Assembly (NCBI GenBank): GCA_049296795.1
Contig: JBAQTC010000054.1
Coordinates: 267,823-331,822, forward strand
Length of the DNA stretch: 64,000 nucleotides
Origin: CAXNKH01 sp049296795
Lineage (GTDB): Bacteria > Pseudomonadota > Gammaproteobacteria > Burkholderiales > Burkholderiaceae_C
Reading direction: 5' to 3'
A program made the position numbers and the translations under genes. Of the stretch, positions 33,391-42,618 are shown in pieces; position 1 is the first letter of the stretch, and every line of letters begins with the position of its first letter. The notes beneath the pieces are model-generated. The model was not told the DNA's origin. It saw nothing but the letters and a program-made list of their open reading frames with translations, and did not search any database.

Positions 33391-33597
33391 ATGAATATTT
33401 TCCGTCGTCCCGATTACCAGTCCGAAACCACCCTGTTCATTGAGCAGCTCAAGGTCCAAAAACCCGAGCTCGAGGCCCAGCAACGTCAAGGACGCGAGCT
33501 GCTGTGGGACCGGCAAGTTGACCGAACAGCCTTGAACGATTACCGCGCCGCCGAAGTGGCACAACAGCCCTACGTTTATCAAACCGGCTCGAACTAA
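33391..33597 (+). CDS. DUF3460 family protein
   Basis: A 68-residue soluble protein beginning MNIFRRPDYQSETTLFIEQL and containing QRQGRELLWDRQVDR and a C-terminal AQQPYVYQTGSN. It matches the small DUF3460 family of Burkholderiales, which typically sits directly before scpA as here. Function unknown. The ATG at 33391 is favoured by the family start; AGAGGTTACC lies upstream. Confidence 0.85.
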   Translation: MNIFRRPDYQSETTLFIEQLKVQKPELEAQQRQGRELLWDRQVDRTALNDYRAAEVAQQPYVYQTGSN

Positions 33598-33647
33598 CAA
33601 ACTCGACGCTCAGCTCTTGCGGGAGTCTGGTTTAACTCTTTCCTTTC

Positions 33648-34505
33648 ATGCACCCCCGCCTGCCAGTCGACAGTCCAGAGCTTGCTAGCCGTTCGCCAGT
33701 GCCAGGCATGCCCGACGTGGTGGACCAGGTTGCCTTGGCGCGACTTTATGGTGAACCGCTGTTTGCCATGCCGCAGGATCTCTACATTCCGCCCGATGCG
33801 CTGGAGATTTTTTTAGAGGCGTTTGAGGGTCCACTGGACCTGTTGCTGTACCTCATCCGAAAGCAGAATTTCAACATTCTGGACATCCCCATGGCGGGTT
33901 TGACCCGGCAATACCTGACGTATGTGGACGAAATCAAGGAACGCAACCTAGAGCTGGCTGCCGAATATTTGTTGATGGCCGCGATGCTGATTGAAATCAA
34001 ATCACGCATGCTGCTGCCGCCCAAGAAAACCGCTCAAGGCGCTGAAGCCGAGGATCCACGGGCCGAGCTGGTACGCCGCTTGCTTGAATACGAACAAATG
34101 AAACTGGCGGCTGCCAGCCTGAATCTGCTACCCCAAATAGGCCGGGACTACCTCAAGGCTGAAATCTTGATTGAACAATCGCTGCAGCCCCGCTTTCCCG
34201 AGGTGAGCCTGTCGGAATTGCAGCAAGCTTGGCAGGATATGCTCAGGCGCGCCAAATTGGTGACTCACCACAAAATCAGCCGTGAAGAGCTGTCGGTACG
34301 TGAGCACATGAGCATCGTCTTGCGTCAATTACAGGGTCGAAAGTTCCTTGAGTTTGAAAAACTGTTCGACCCCAGCAAAGGAAGCCAGGTGCTGGTCGTC
34401 ACTTTTATCGCCATGCTCGAACTGGCCAAAGAAACCCTGATCGAGATTACCCAGGCCGAGGCCTTCGCCCCGATCTATGTTCGACTGGCTTATTCAAGCG
34501 CCTGA
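33648..34505 (+). CDS. scpA: segregation and condensation protein A
   Basis: ScpA kleisin, partner of SMC and ScpB in chromosome condensation. The kleisin N-terminal signature FEGPLDLLLYLIRKQNFNIL is at about residues 58-77, and LLMAAMLIEIKSRMLLPPK follows. The C-terminal winged-helix region includes KFLEFEKLFDP and VVTFIAMLELAKE. The 285-residue length is normal, with an approximately 50-residue N-terminal extension common in betaproteobacteria. Neither scpB nor smc is nearby. nadB starts 69 bp downstream after a T-rich leader. Confidence 0.93.
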   Translation: MHPRLPVDSPELASRSPVPGMPDVVDQVALARLYGEPLFAMPQDLYIPPDALEIFLEAFEGPLDLLLYLIRKQNFNILDIPMAGLTRQYLTYVDEIKERNLELAAEYLLMAAMLIEIKSRMLLPPKKTAQGAEAEDPRAELVRRLLEYEQMKLAAASLNLLPQIGRDYLKAEILIEQSLQPRFPEVSLSELQQAWQDMLRRAKLVTHHKISREELSVREHMSIVLRQLQGRKFLEFEKLFDPSKGSQVLVVTFIAMLELAKETLIEITQAEAFAPIYVRLAYSSA

Positions 34506-34573
34506 AAGCCCGTTGCACAGACAACTGCCACCTCATGCGCGACCGCTTTGTTTAGTTTTTTTATTTTTTTACC

Positions 34574-36145
34574 GTGACCAATCTCTACGAATTTGATGCC
34601 GTCATTGTGGGCAGCGGGCTTGCCGGTCTGACTGCTGCACTGAACCTGGCCGCCACCCACCGCGTTGCGGTATTGACCAAACATGAACTGGGCGACGGCT
34701 CCAGTGCCTGGGCCCAAGGCGGCCTAGCTGCCGTACTGGGCGAAGGCGACAGCTTAGAGCAGCACATCGAGGACACGCTGGTCGCCGGCGCCGGCCTCTC
34801 CGACTTGGCGGCGACCCGAACCGTGGTGCACGGCGCGCCCAACGCCATCGCCTGGCTGCAAGCCATGGGCGTTGCGTTCAATGAAGAAGATGGGCACTTG
34901 CACTTAATGCGCGAAGGCGGTCACAGTCAGCGTCGCATTGTTCACGCCACGGATGCCACCGGTGCGGCCGTGCAACGCACCTTGATTGAAGTGGTGCGAG
35001 GTACACCGAACATCACGCTGTTTGAACACCATATGCTGGTTGACTTGATTACCCAGCGCAGCCTGGGTCAGTCAGGCCAGCAGTGCCTGGGACTGTATGC
35101 ACTCGATCAACGGGCCGACCGCGTCGTCACTTTCAAAGCCCCTCATACCTTGTTGGCCACCGGAGGCGCCGGCAAGGTCTACCTCTACACCACCAACCCC
35201 GACACCGCCACCGGCGACGGCATCGCTGCGGCTTGGCGTGCGGGTTGCCGCGTCAGCAATATGGAGTTCATACAATTCCATCCGACCTGCCTGTACCACC
35301 CGCACGCCAAGTCTTTCTTGATCAGCGAAGCGGTACGCGGCGAAGGCGGTTTGCTCAAGCTACCCGATGGCACCCGCTTTATGCCTCAGCATGACGCGCG
35401 TGCCGAACTGGCACCGCGCGACGTGGTGGCCCGAGCGATTGATTTTGAAATGAAAAAGCATGGCTTGGACTGCGTTTTTCTGGACATTTCGCACCAACCG
35501 CAAGACTTTCTCAAAAACCACTTTCCTAATATTTATGCACGCTGTCTGGAGCTGGGAATCGACATGGCTCAGCAAGGGATTCCTGTCGTCCCAGCGGCCC
35601 ACTACACCTGTGGCGGCGTGCAAACCGACCTGCATGGGCGGACCGATCTGGCCGGCCTGTATGCCATAGGCGAGACCGCCAACACCGGTCTGCATGGGGC
35701 CAACCGCTTGGCCAGCAATTCGCTGGTGGAGTGCGTGGTGCTGGCGCAAGCCGCAGCAAGCGCCATCATCGCAACAGCTGCCCTGCCTAGCGCCGAGCTG
35801 CCCGATTGGGACGACAGCCGCGTCACCGACCCGGATGAAACCGTGGTGATTTCGCACAACTGGGACGAGTTGCGACGCTTCATGTGGGACTATGTGGGCA
35901 TAGTTCGCACCAACAAACGACTCGAACGCGCTGCCAACCGGATTGCCCTGCTACAGACCGAGATCCAAGAGTTTTACGCCAACTTTCATGTCACGCCCGA
36001 TTTGCTGGAACTGCGTAATCTGGTGCAGGTGGCCGAATTGATCGTGCGCTCGGCCCAATCTCGTCACGAAAGCCGTGGCTTGCACTTCAGCCGTGACTAC
36101 CCTGTGCTGAAAGCCGACGCGATAGACACCGTGCTGACGCCATGA
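34574..36145 (+). CDS. nadB: L-aspartate oxidase
   Basis: FAD enzyme converting L-aspartate to iminoaspartate, the first step of de novo NAD synthesis. The dinucleotide-binding fold is VIVGSGLAGLTAALNLA near residue 11, and the active-site region is HYTCGGVQTDLHGRTDL and ETANTGLHGANRLASNSL. Length 523, as in the family. It starts with GTG at 34574; the 5' leader (34548-34573) is a T-rich run (GTTTAGTTTTTTTATTTTTTTACC) rather than a clear Shine-Dalgarno, suggesting low or regulated translation. Its stop overlaps the bioA start by 4 bp. Confidence 0.96.
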   Translation: MTNLYEFDAVIVGSGLAGLTAALNLAATHRVAVLTKHELGDGSSAWAQGGLAAVLGEGDSLEQHIEDTLVAGAGLSDLAATRTVVHGAPNAIAWLQAMGVAFNEEDGHLHLMREGGHSQRRIVHATDATGAAVQRTLIEVVRGTPNITLFEHHMLVDLITQRSLGQSGQQCLGLYALDQRADRVVTFKAPHTLLATGGAGKVYLYTTNPDTATGDGIAAAWRAGCRVSNMEFIQFHPTCLYHPHAKSFLISEAVRGEGGLLKLPDGTRFMPQHDARAELAPRDVVARAIDFEMKKHGLDCVFLDISHQPQDFLKNHFPNIYARCLELGIDMAQQGIPVVPAAHYTCGGVQTDLHGRTDLAGLYAIGETANTGLHGANRLASNSLVECVVLAQAAASAIIATAALPSAELPDWDDSRVTDPDETVVISHNWDELRRFMWDYVGIVRTNKRLERAANRIALLQTEIQEFYANFHVTPDLLELRNLVQVAELIVRSAQSRHESRGLHFSRDYPVLKADAIDTVLTP

Positions 36146-37536
36146 CTCCAGTGCGCCCAGCCTCACTGGTGGACCGGAGCCTGGCCAGTGTCTGGCACCC
36201 CTGCACCCAGATGCAAAGGGCAGACCAAGTGCGCCCCCTGCCCATCGTTCGCGGTCAAGGCCCATGGTTATTCGATGAGAACGGCAAACGTTACTTTGAC
36301 GCGATCAGTTCCTGGTGGGTTAATTTGTTCGGCCATGCCGATAAGCGCATCAATGCGGCACTGATCGATCAACTCGAGCGCCTACCCCATGTCATGTTGG
36401 CCGGCTGCACCCACGAACCCGCAGTTGAACTGGCAGAGCGTTTGTCTGCCTTGACCGGTGGCGCCTTGGGCCACTGTTTTTTCGCCAGCGATGGGGCTTC
36501 CGCCGTTGAAATCGCGCTGAAAATGAGTTTTCACCACTGGCACAACCTCGGACGTGCTGACAAGTGTGAGTTTGTTTGTTTGCGTCAGAGCTACCACGGC
36601 GAGACCTTGGGCGCACTGGCTGTGACTGACGTTCAGGTTTTCCGTGACGTCTACGACCCGTTGCTGATGCGTGCCCACCAAGTGATGTCGCCCGATGCCC
36701 GCTTGGCAAGCGCGGGACAACGTGCTGCCGACGTAGCAGCCCTGGCTGCTGCCGATCTGCAGACACTGCTTGCAGAACGACACGACCATATCGCCGCTTT
36801 GATTTTGGAGCCGCTGGTGCAAGGCGCAACCGGCATGGCCATGTACGACCCGTCTTATTTGCGTGCGGCCCGAGCCCTGTGTGACCAGTACCAAGTGCAC
36901 TTGATTGCCGACGAAATCGCGGTCGGCTGCGGCCGCACCGGCAGTTTTTTTGCTTTCGAGCAGGCTGCGCTTGCGGGATCGTCGCCGATCTGGCCCGATC
37001 TGTTGTGCTTGTCCAAAGGTATCAGCGGCGGCTATTTGCCACTGTCGCTGGTGCTTTCGAGCGACCGAATTTATCAGGCTTTTATGGATGAGGATGTCGC
37101 GCGCGGCTTCCTGCATTCGCACTCTTACAGCGGCAATGCGCTGGCTTGTCGCGCTGCGCTGGCGGTGCTCGATCGCTTTGAAGAAGACCAGGTGTTGCAG
37201 GCCAACCGCAAACAGGCCGCCGCCCTGACTGCAGCCCTCGCCGGTTTGCAAGCCGACCCGCGGATCGAGCATTTTCGCCAACTCGGAATGATCTGGGCTT
37301 TTGATGTGCGCCAAGCCCATGCCGGGCTGCGCTTTGCTGAGCGCTTTCATTTGGCTGCGCGTGAACACGAGTTGTTGCTCCGCCCAATCGGCCGTACCGT
37401 CTATCTGATGCCACCCTATCTGATCGACGACAGCACCGCAATTTGGCTGGCCCAGCGACTACAAGCCACACTGAACGACACTTTGAAGCAGAGCCACCTC
37501 GATGCTGATAGCCCACCTGAAACGCCAACTGCTTGA
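36142..37536 (+). CDS. bioA: adenosylmethionine--8-amino-7-oxononanoate aminotransferase
   Basis: PLP aminotransferase making 7,8-diaminopelargonate in biotin synthesis. 464 residues. Motifs: SVWHPCTQMQ near the N-terminus (substrate side), AISSWWVNLFGHA, LIADEIAVGCGRTGSFFAFE, and the PLP lysine in LLCLSKGISGGYLPLS. Its start overlaps nadB by 4 bp, and its end overlaps bioF by 35 bp, so nadB-bioA-bioF-bioD form one tightly packed operon. No BirA-type operator was recognised. Confidence 0.96.
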   Translation: MTPVRPASLVDRSLASVWHPCTQMQRADQVRPLPIVRGQGPWLFDENGKRYFDAISSWWVNLFGHADKRINAALIDQLERLPHVMLAGCTHEPAVELAERLSALTGGALGHCFFASDGASAVEIALKMSFHHWHNLGRADKCEFVCLRQSYHGETLGALAVTDVQVFRDVYDPLLMRAHQVMSPDARLASAGQRAADVAALAAADLQTLLAERHDHIAALILEPLVQGATGMAMYDPSYLRAARALCDQYQVHLIADEIAVGCGRTGSFFAFEQAALAGSSPIWPDLLCLSKGISGGYLPLSLVLSSDRIYQAFMDEDVARGFLHSHSYSGNALACRAALAVLDRFEEDQVLQANRKQAAALTAALAGLQADPRIEHFRQLGMIWAFDVRQAHAGLRFAERFHLAAREHELLLRPIGRTVYLMPPYLIDDSTAIWLAQRLQATLNDTLKQSHLDADSPPETPTA

Positions 37537-38719
37537 ACGCGAAGCCCAAGGGCTCACACGCGTGCGACGTACCGCGCAGTCCCCCTGTGCGCCACTGCAA
37601 CGGGTGAGCCAGGAGGGCCAGGTCGAGCGCGAACTGCTGGCTTTTTGCAGCAACGATTACCTGGGGCTGGCCAAGCACCCAAGCCTGATTGCAGCACTGG
37701 CTGAAGGGGGCCAGCGCTATGGTGTGGGCAGCGGCGCCTCGCATTTAATCAGTGGCCATTCGGTTGCCCATGCCAATTTGGAAAATGCGCTGGCACAGTG
37801 TTTGGAGATCGCCATCCCCCAAGCCCAAGCACTGACTTTTTGCACCGGTTACATGGCCAATTTGGCGCTACTCACCGCGCTGGGCGACACCCATGCGACC
37901 CTGTTTTGCGACCAGCTAAATCACGCTTCTTTGATTGACGGCGCCCGACTGGCCCGAGCTGCAGTTCAGATCTTCCGCCATGGCGATCTTTCTCAGTTGG
38001 CCGACCAATTGGCTCGCTGTACCAGCCCCATTAAGTTGCTGGTCACCGACGCCGTGTTCAGCATGGATGGCGACTTAGCCGATTTGCCCGGTTTGCTGGC
38101 CTTGGCTGAACGCTTTGATGCTTGGTTGGTGGTTGACGACGCCCATGGCTTTGGCGTGCTCGGCCCCCAGGGCCGTGGCAGCTTGGCCCATTTTGGATTG
38201 TGCAGTGAGCGCCTGATTTACATGGGGACTTTAGGCAAGGCCGCCGGTTTAAGCGGTGCTTTCGTTGCAGCTCATCCCACACTGATTGACTTCCTAGTGC
38301 AGACCGCGCGCCCTTATATCTACACCACAGCCATGTCGCCGGCTTTGACCCACGCCCTGAGCGCCAGCCTGCAGTTGATGACGGGGGCGCAGGGTGACCA
38401 GAGCCGGGGCCAGTTGCAGCGACTGATCGCCCAATTGCGCGCGGCGTTGCTGGCCCTGATCAACGCCAACCCCAGCCTGGGCTGGCATTTGAGCGACTCT
38501 CAAACGGCTATCCAGCCCCTGATCGTCGGCGACAACCAGACTGCGCTGGCGTTGGCCCAGAGCCTGAGCGAGCAAGGGCTGTGGGTGCCTGCCATCCGCC
38601 CGCCGACCGTTCCGAGCGGCACGGCCCGTCTACGCATCACACTCAGCGCAGCACATACCGAGCAGGATGTACAGCGCCTGGTGCAGGCCTTGAACCATGC
38701 CGCGCGCAAGTTGATATGA
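37502..38719 (+). CDS. bioF: 8-amino-7-oxononanoate synthase
   Basis: PLP enzyme condensing pimeloyl-thioester with alanine. 405 residues. Motifs: FCSNDYLGLAKHP, GVGSGASHLISGH, LVVDDAHGFGVLG, and the PLP lysine in YMGTLGKAAGLSGAF. The 35-bp overlap with bioA is unusually long but both ends are well supported by family alignment in mind. Overlaps bioD by 4 bp. Confidence 0.96.
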   Translation: MLIAHLKRQLLEREAQGLTRVRRTAQSPCAPLQRVSQEGQVERELLAFCSNDYLGLAKHPSLIAALAEGGQRYGVGSGASHLISGHSVAHANLENALAQCLEIAIPQAQALTFCTGYMANLALLTALGDTHATLFCDQLNHASLIDGARLARAAVQIFRHGDLSQLADQLARCTSPIKLLVTDAVFSMDGDLADLPGLLALAERFDAWLVVDDAHGFGVLGPQGRGSLAHFGLCSERLIYMGTLGKAAGLSGAFVAAHPTLIDFLVQTARPYIYTTAMSPALTHALSASLQLMTGAQGDQSRGQLQRLIAQLRAALLALINANPSLGWHLSDSQTAIQPLIVGDNQTALALAQSLSEQGLWVPAIRPPTVPSGTARLRITLSAAHTEQDVQRLVQALNHAARKLI

Positions 38720-39441
38720 GTCGGATCGCCCAGCTCCGTGGTTGTTTTGTCACCGGCACCGACACCGGCGTCGGCAAGACGCGGATCAGCGCAGCCCTGC
38801 TGCATTGGTGCACCAGCCAGGGCTGGCGCAGTGCTGGCTTCAAACCGGTGGCCGCAGGCACCGAGCTGATAGCCGGCGAACAGGTCAATGACGATGTACT
38901 GGCCTTGCTTCAAGCCAGTTCTATCCCGCTTACCAGCGCCGAAGTTGGACCTTATCAGTTCAGCGCGGCGTGCGCCCCCCATGTGGCGGCTCAACTCGAG
39001 GGCCGCAGCATTTCACGCAAAACGCTAGTTCAATCGGCCCAGTCTTTGGCAGCACGCGCCGACCTGCTGGTGGTTGAAGGCGTCGGCGGTTTTTGTGTCC
39101 CGCTCGCGCCCGACTGGGACAGCGCCGATCTGGCCGCGGATCTGGGGCTGCCGGTTCTGCTGGTGGTTGGCCTGCGGCTGGGTTGTCTCAACCACGCTTT
39201 GCTCACGGCCCAAGCAGTTGAGGCACGCGGACTGCGCTTGGCCGGCTGGATTGGCAACCGGATCGATCCGAACCTACCCTGGGCCGATGAAAACATCGCC
39301 AGCCTCACGCACGAATTAGCCAGAAGGCACGGCGCAACTTGCTTGGGCATCGTGCCGTGGCTGGCGCATGCCGAACCAGCCCAAATCGCCAATTACTTGG
39401 ACCATCCAGCCCTGCTCACCATCCTGCGTCCCAGTACTTGA
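38716..39441 (+). CDS. bioD: dethiobiotin synthetase
   Basis: ATP-dependent carboxylase closing the ureido ring of dethiobiotin. 241 residues from the ATG at 38716, which overlaps the bioF stop. P-loop FVTGTDTGVGKTRISAALL, FKPVAAGTELIAGE, and EGVGGFCVPLAPDWDSADL. The open frame extends upstream inside bioF but the ATG at 38716 fits the family. It is the last gene of the rightward operon and converges on nadA with a 39-bp gap. Confidence 0.96.
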   Translation: MSRIAQLRGCFVTGTDTGVGKTRISAALLHWCTSQGWRSAGFKPVAAGTELIAGEQVNDDVLALLQASSIPLTSAEVGPYQFSAACAPHVAAQLEGRSISRKTLVQSAQSLAARADLLVVEGVGGFCVPLAPDWDSADLAADLGLPVLLVVGLRLGCLNHALLTAQAVEARGLRLAGWIGNRIDPNLPWADENIASLTHELARRHGATCLGIVPWLAHAEPAQIANYLDHPALLTILRPST

Positions 39442-39480
39442 GCTGAAAAAGCACGGCGCACTGGCGCGGTCTTGCTCTAA

Positions 39481-40620
39481 CTATGCAGCGCCGATGAGGG
39501 GTAACAAACTTCCAGCGGGCAGTCCTTGCTTGAGTCCCGCCGTAAAAGCCAGCATCCGGTCAATCGGAACCCGTGCCTGTCGGCCCAGCGCTGGATCGAC
39601 CAGAATTTCATTGGCACCCGTCTCCAACACATGGGTCAGTCCAGCCAGACTGTTCATCGCCATCCAGGGGCAATGGGCGCAGCTCTTGCAATTGGCACTG
39701 TTACCGGCCGTTGGTGCCTCATAAAAGATTTTCCCGGGATTGAGCGTGCGCAGCTTGTGCATCATCCCGCTGTCGGTGGCAACGATAAATTCACGGGCAT
39801 CCATCTCAGCGGCCGCCCTCAGGATGGCTGAAGTCGAACCCACCGCATCGGCCAGCGCCACGACATCGGCCGGGCTTTCCGGATGTACCAGCACCTTGGC
39901 GTGAGGATGCTCTTGTTTGAAAGCTTGCAGCTCAAAAGCCTTGAATTCATCGTGCACGATGCAAGCACCACCCCAGAACACCATGTCAGCGCCGGTTTCG
40001 CGCTCGATATAAGCCCCCAAATGCCGGTCTGGCGCCCACAGAATTTTCTGGCCCTGGTCTTTGAGCGCGCGCACGATGTCCAACGCACAACTCGAAGTGA
40101 CGACCCAATCAGCCCGCGCTTTCACCGCGGCGCTGGTATTGGCATAAACCACAACGGTTCGGTCTGGGTGCTGATTGCAAAAAGCATTGAACGCATCAAT
40201 GGGGCAGCCCAGATCAAGTGAGCAGCTCGCGTCCAGATCCGGCATCAAGATCCGTTTTTCAGGCGAAAGAATCTTGGCGGTTTCGCCCATGAAGCGCACG
40301 CCAGAGACCACCAGCGTTTGGGCTTCATGCTCGCGCCCAAAACGTGCCATCTCCAACGAATCGCTCACCATGCCGCCAGTTTCTTCGGCCAAGTCTTGCA
40401 AATCAGGATGCACGTAATAATGCGAGACCAAAGCCGCATTGCGCGCTTTGAGTAAGTGCCGAATCTTGTCTTTGAGTGCGGCTCGCTCGCTCGGCCCAGG
40501 TTCCAGTGGAACCCGAGCCCAAGCATGCCGGGTGTCACAGCTTGAACCCGCAGCCAAGGCAGCCCAGACTGGCTGCTCGTACTCCACATCAATGAGCGAA
40601 CTCACCACAGACCCCTTCAT
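39481..40620 (-). CDS. nadA: quinolinate synthase
   Basis: [4Fe-4S] enzyme condensing iminoaspartate with DHAP to quinolinate. 379 residues from the ATG at 40620; a GTG one codon earlier is possible. Cluster cysteines are likely in SCSLDLGCP, VTSSCALDIV and NSANCKSCAHCPWMAMN. Also NAALVSHYYVHPDLQDLAEE and VHPESPADVV. It overlaps the nadC stop (TGATG) and is the second gene of the leftward nadC-nadA pair. Confidence 0.96.
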   Translation of the reverse strand: MKGSVVSSLIDVEYEQPVWAALAAGSSCDTRHAWARVPLEPGPSERAALKDKIRHLLKARNAALVSHYYVHPDLQDLAEETGGMVSDSLEMARFGREHEAQTLVVSGVRFMGETAKILSPEKRILMPDLDASCSLDLGCPIDAFNAFCNQHPDRTVVVYANTSAAVKARADWVVTSSCALDIVRALKDQGQKILWAPDRHLGAYIERETGADMVFWGGACIVHDEFKAFELQAFKQEHPHAKVLVHPESPADVVALADAVGSTSAILRAAAEMDAREFIVATDSGMMHKLRTLNPGKIFYEAPTAGNSANCKSCAHCPWMAMNSLAGLTHVLETGANEILVDPALGRQARVPIDRMLAFTAGLKQGLPAGSLLPLIGAA

Positions 40621-41495
40621 CACAACTCCAAAAAACGCATAGAAAAATCAATGGCCTTCACATCCTTGGTCAAAGCGCCCACCGAGATCCTGTCAACGCC
40701 GGTCTGGGCCAATTCACGCACGCTTTCCAACGTAACACCGCCGGAGATCTCAAGAACGGCACGACCTACCCCGCGCAGCTGATTCCTGCGAACGGCCTCA
40801 TGCAAATCAGGCAGCGCCATATTATCGAGCAGCACCATTTGTGCACCCGCAGCCAGAGCTTCATCGAGCTCCGACAGCGTTTCCACCTCAATTTCAATAA
40901 AAGACGCTTGACTCGCCACCCGCTGGGCTAACTGCAATGCCGCGGTGACGCCGCCTGCACTCAGGATGTGGTTTTCTTTGATCAGCACCGCATCAAACAA
41001 TCCGATACGGTGATTTACACCTCCACCGCAACGAACCGCGTATTTTTGCGCCAATCGCAAACCCGGTATGGTTTTGCGGGTATCGACTATTTGAGCCCGG
41101 GTTCCGGCCACAGCCGACACGTACAAGGCCGTTTTGCTGGCAACGGCGCTGAGCAATTGCAGGAAGTTGAGCAGGGTGCGCTCGGCGCTCAGCAGGGCTT
41201 GCGCCTGCGCCTCGATTTCTAGCACCACCTGGTCTGGGCTGCAGCGCTGGCCTTCATCGACCAACCAGTGAATCTGGGCTGTTGCATCCAATGCGCTCAG
41301 CGCAGCTTCGACCCAAGGCCGACCGCAGAGCACTGCGGCCTCACGCGCCAATACCCGGGCCCGCGCCCTGCGCAGGGGATCGACCAGCTCAGCGGTCAGG
41401 TCACCCCCGCGCAAATCTTCGGCCAAAGCCCGCTCAGCATCGACGCGAGCCCAGGCGGCTACACTCGCCGGGGAAAATTCAATTGAGTTTTTCAT
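40620..41495 (-). CDS. nadC: nicotinate-nucleotide diphosphorylase (carboxylating)
   Basis: Quinolinate phosphoribosyltransferase, 291 residues, forming nicotinate mononucleotide. Motifs: AEDLRGGDLTAELV, VDTRKTIPGLRLAQKYAVRC, GGVNHRIGLFDAVLIKENH, and LEISGGVTLESVRELA. The full NAD start pathway (nadB, nadA, nadC) is thus in this 7-kb segment, though on two strands. It is divergent from bioB (82 bp between). The upstream ribosome-binding site is weak. Confidence 0.96.
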   Translation of the reverse strand: MKNSIEFSPASVAAWARVDAERALAEDLRGGDLTAELVDPLRRARARVLAREAAVLCGRPWVEAALSALDATAQIHWLVDEGQRCSPDQVVLEIEAQAQALLSAERTLLNFLQLLSAVASKTALYVSAVAGTRAQIVDTRKTIPGLRLAQKYAVRCGGGVNHRIGLFDAVLIKENHILSAGGVTAALQLAQRVASQASFIEIEVETLSELDEALAAGAQMVLLDNMALPDLHEAVRRNQLRGVGRAVLEISGGVTLESVRELAQTGVDRISVGALTKDVKAIDFSMRFLEL

Positions 41496-41577
41496 GATTT
41501 ACAGGAACAAGGCCGTCCTTTAGACTGGCATCCATCCGTCAACGCTGTTTGCGCCGTAAGGCCCTGGAGAAAAATTA

Positions 41578-42594
41578 ATGTCAGCTGTTCTGGAACAAGC
41601 GATTGTCCTTCATCGTCGCCCCCCCTCTGATTTGGCGCCTCAAGCCCCCAAGCCGTGGTCGGTCAATGAAGTCCAAGCCTTGTTTGAATTGCCTTTTCCC
41701 GAGCTGCTGTACCGGGCTCAAACCGTGCACCGGGAAAACTTCAATCCCAACCAAGTGGAGTTCGCCACCCTGCTCTCGGTCAAAACCGGCGGCTGCCCAG
41801 AAGACTGTGGTTATTGTCCGCAATCGTCCAAGTTTGACACCGGGGTCGAATCCACCAAACTGATGGGGCCAGCAGCCGTTCTCCAGGCTGCACAAGCTGC
41901 CCAGGCCGCGGGTGCCACCCGTTTTTGCATGGGTGCGGCTTGGCGCGCACCGAAAGACCGTGACATTGAGAAAGTGGCCGAATTGGTTCGGACCGTCAAA
42001 GCCCTGGGGTTGGAAACCTGCGCTACCTTGGGCATGCTCAACGAAGGCCATGCCGAAACCCTGCGCGACGCCGGGCTGGATTATTACAACCACAACCTGG
42101 ACAGCGCTCCTGATTTTTATGGCGACATCATCACCACCCGCGATTACCAGGATCGCTTGGACACTTTGGAGCGCGTGCGCCATGCCGGCGTTAAAGTCTG
42201 TTGCGGCGGCATCGTCGGTCTCGGTGAGAGCGCACAGCAGCGCGCTGGCCTGATTGCCGAACTGGCCAACCTATCCCCCTACCCCGAATCCGTGCCCATC
42301 AACAATCTGGTGCGGGTTGAAGGGACGCCGTTGCAAGATCAAGCGGCACTTGATCCATTTGAGTTTGTACGTACCATTGCCGTGGCCCGAATTACCATGC
42401 CCAAAGCAAGAGTTCGTTTGTCAGCGGGTCGCCAGCAAATGGGCGACGCCATTCAAGCCCTGTGTTTCCTGGCCGGTGCCAACTCCATTTTTTACGGAGA
42501 CAAGCTGCTGACCACGGGCAACCCCGATACCCAGGCTGATCTGGATTTACTGGGCCGCCTCGGCATGGTTCGCGCAGCGCCGAATCCCGCCTGA
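41578..42594 (+). CDS. bioB: biotin synthase
   Basis: Radical SAM enzyme inserting sulfur into dethiobiotin. 338 residues. The SAM-cluster motif CPEDCGYCPQS is at residues 73-83; CMGAAWRAPKDRD, GLETCATLGML and YYNHNLDSAPDFY follow; R in TMPKARVRLSAGR near the C-terminus is a ligand of the second cluster. GGAG lies 8-9 nt before the ATG. It is apart from bioA-F-D but nearby. No bioC or bioH is in the window. Confidence 0.97.
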   Translation: MSAVLEQAIVLHRRPPSDLAPQAPKPWSVNEVQALFELPFPELLYRAQTVHRENFNPNQVEFATLLSVKTGGCPEDCGYCPQSSKFDTGVESTKLMGPAAVLQAAQAAQAAGATRFCMGAAWRAPKDRDIEKVAELVRTVKALGLETCATLGMLNEGHAETLRDAGLDYYNHNLDSAPDFYGDIITTRDYQDRLDTLERVRHAGVKVCCGGIVGLGESAQQRAGLIAELANLSPYPESVPINNLVRVEGTPLQDQAALDPFEFVRTIAVARITMPKARVRLSAGRQQMGDAIQALCFLAGANSIFYGDKLLTTGNPDTQADLDLLGRLGMVRAAPNPA

Positions 42595-42618
42595 TCGGCC
42601 TGTCTGCAGGAGAACAGA

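Noticed and set aside
36382..37368. Long open frame (328 codons) antisense to bioA
   Set aside because: Mirror frame of a conserved aminotransferase; low-complexity translation and no recognisable motif.
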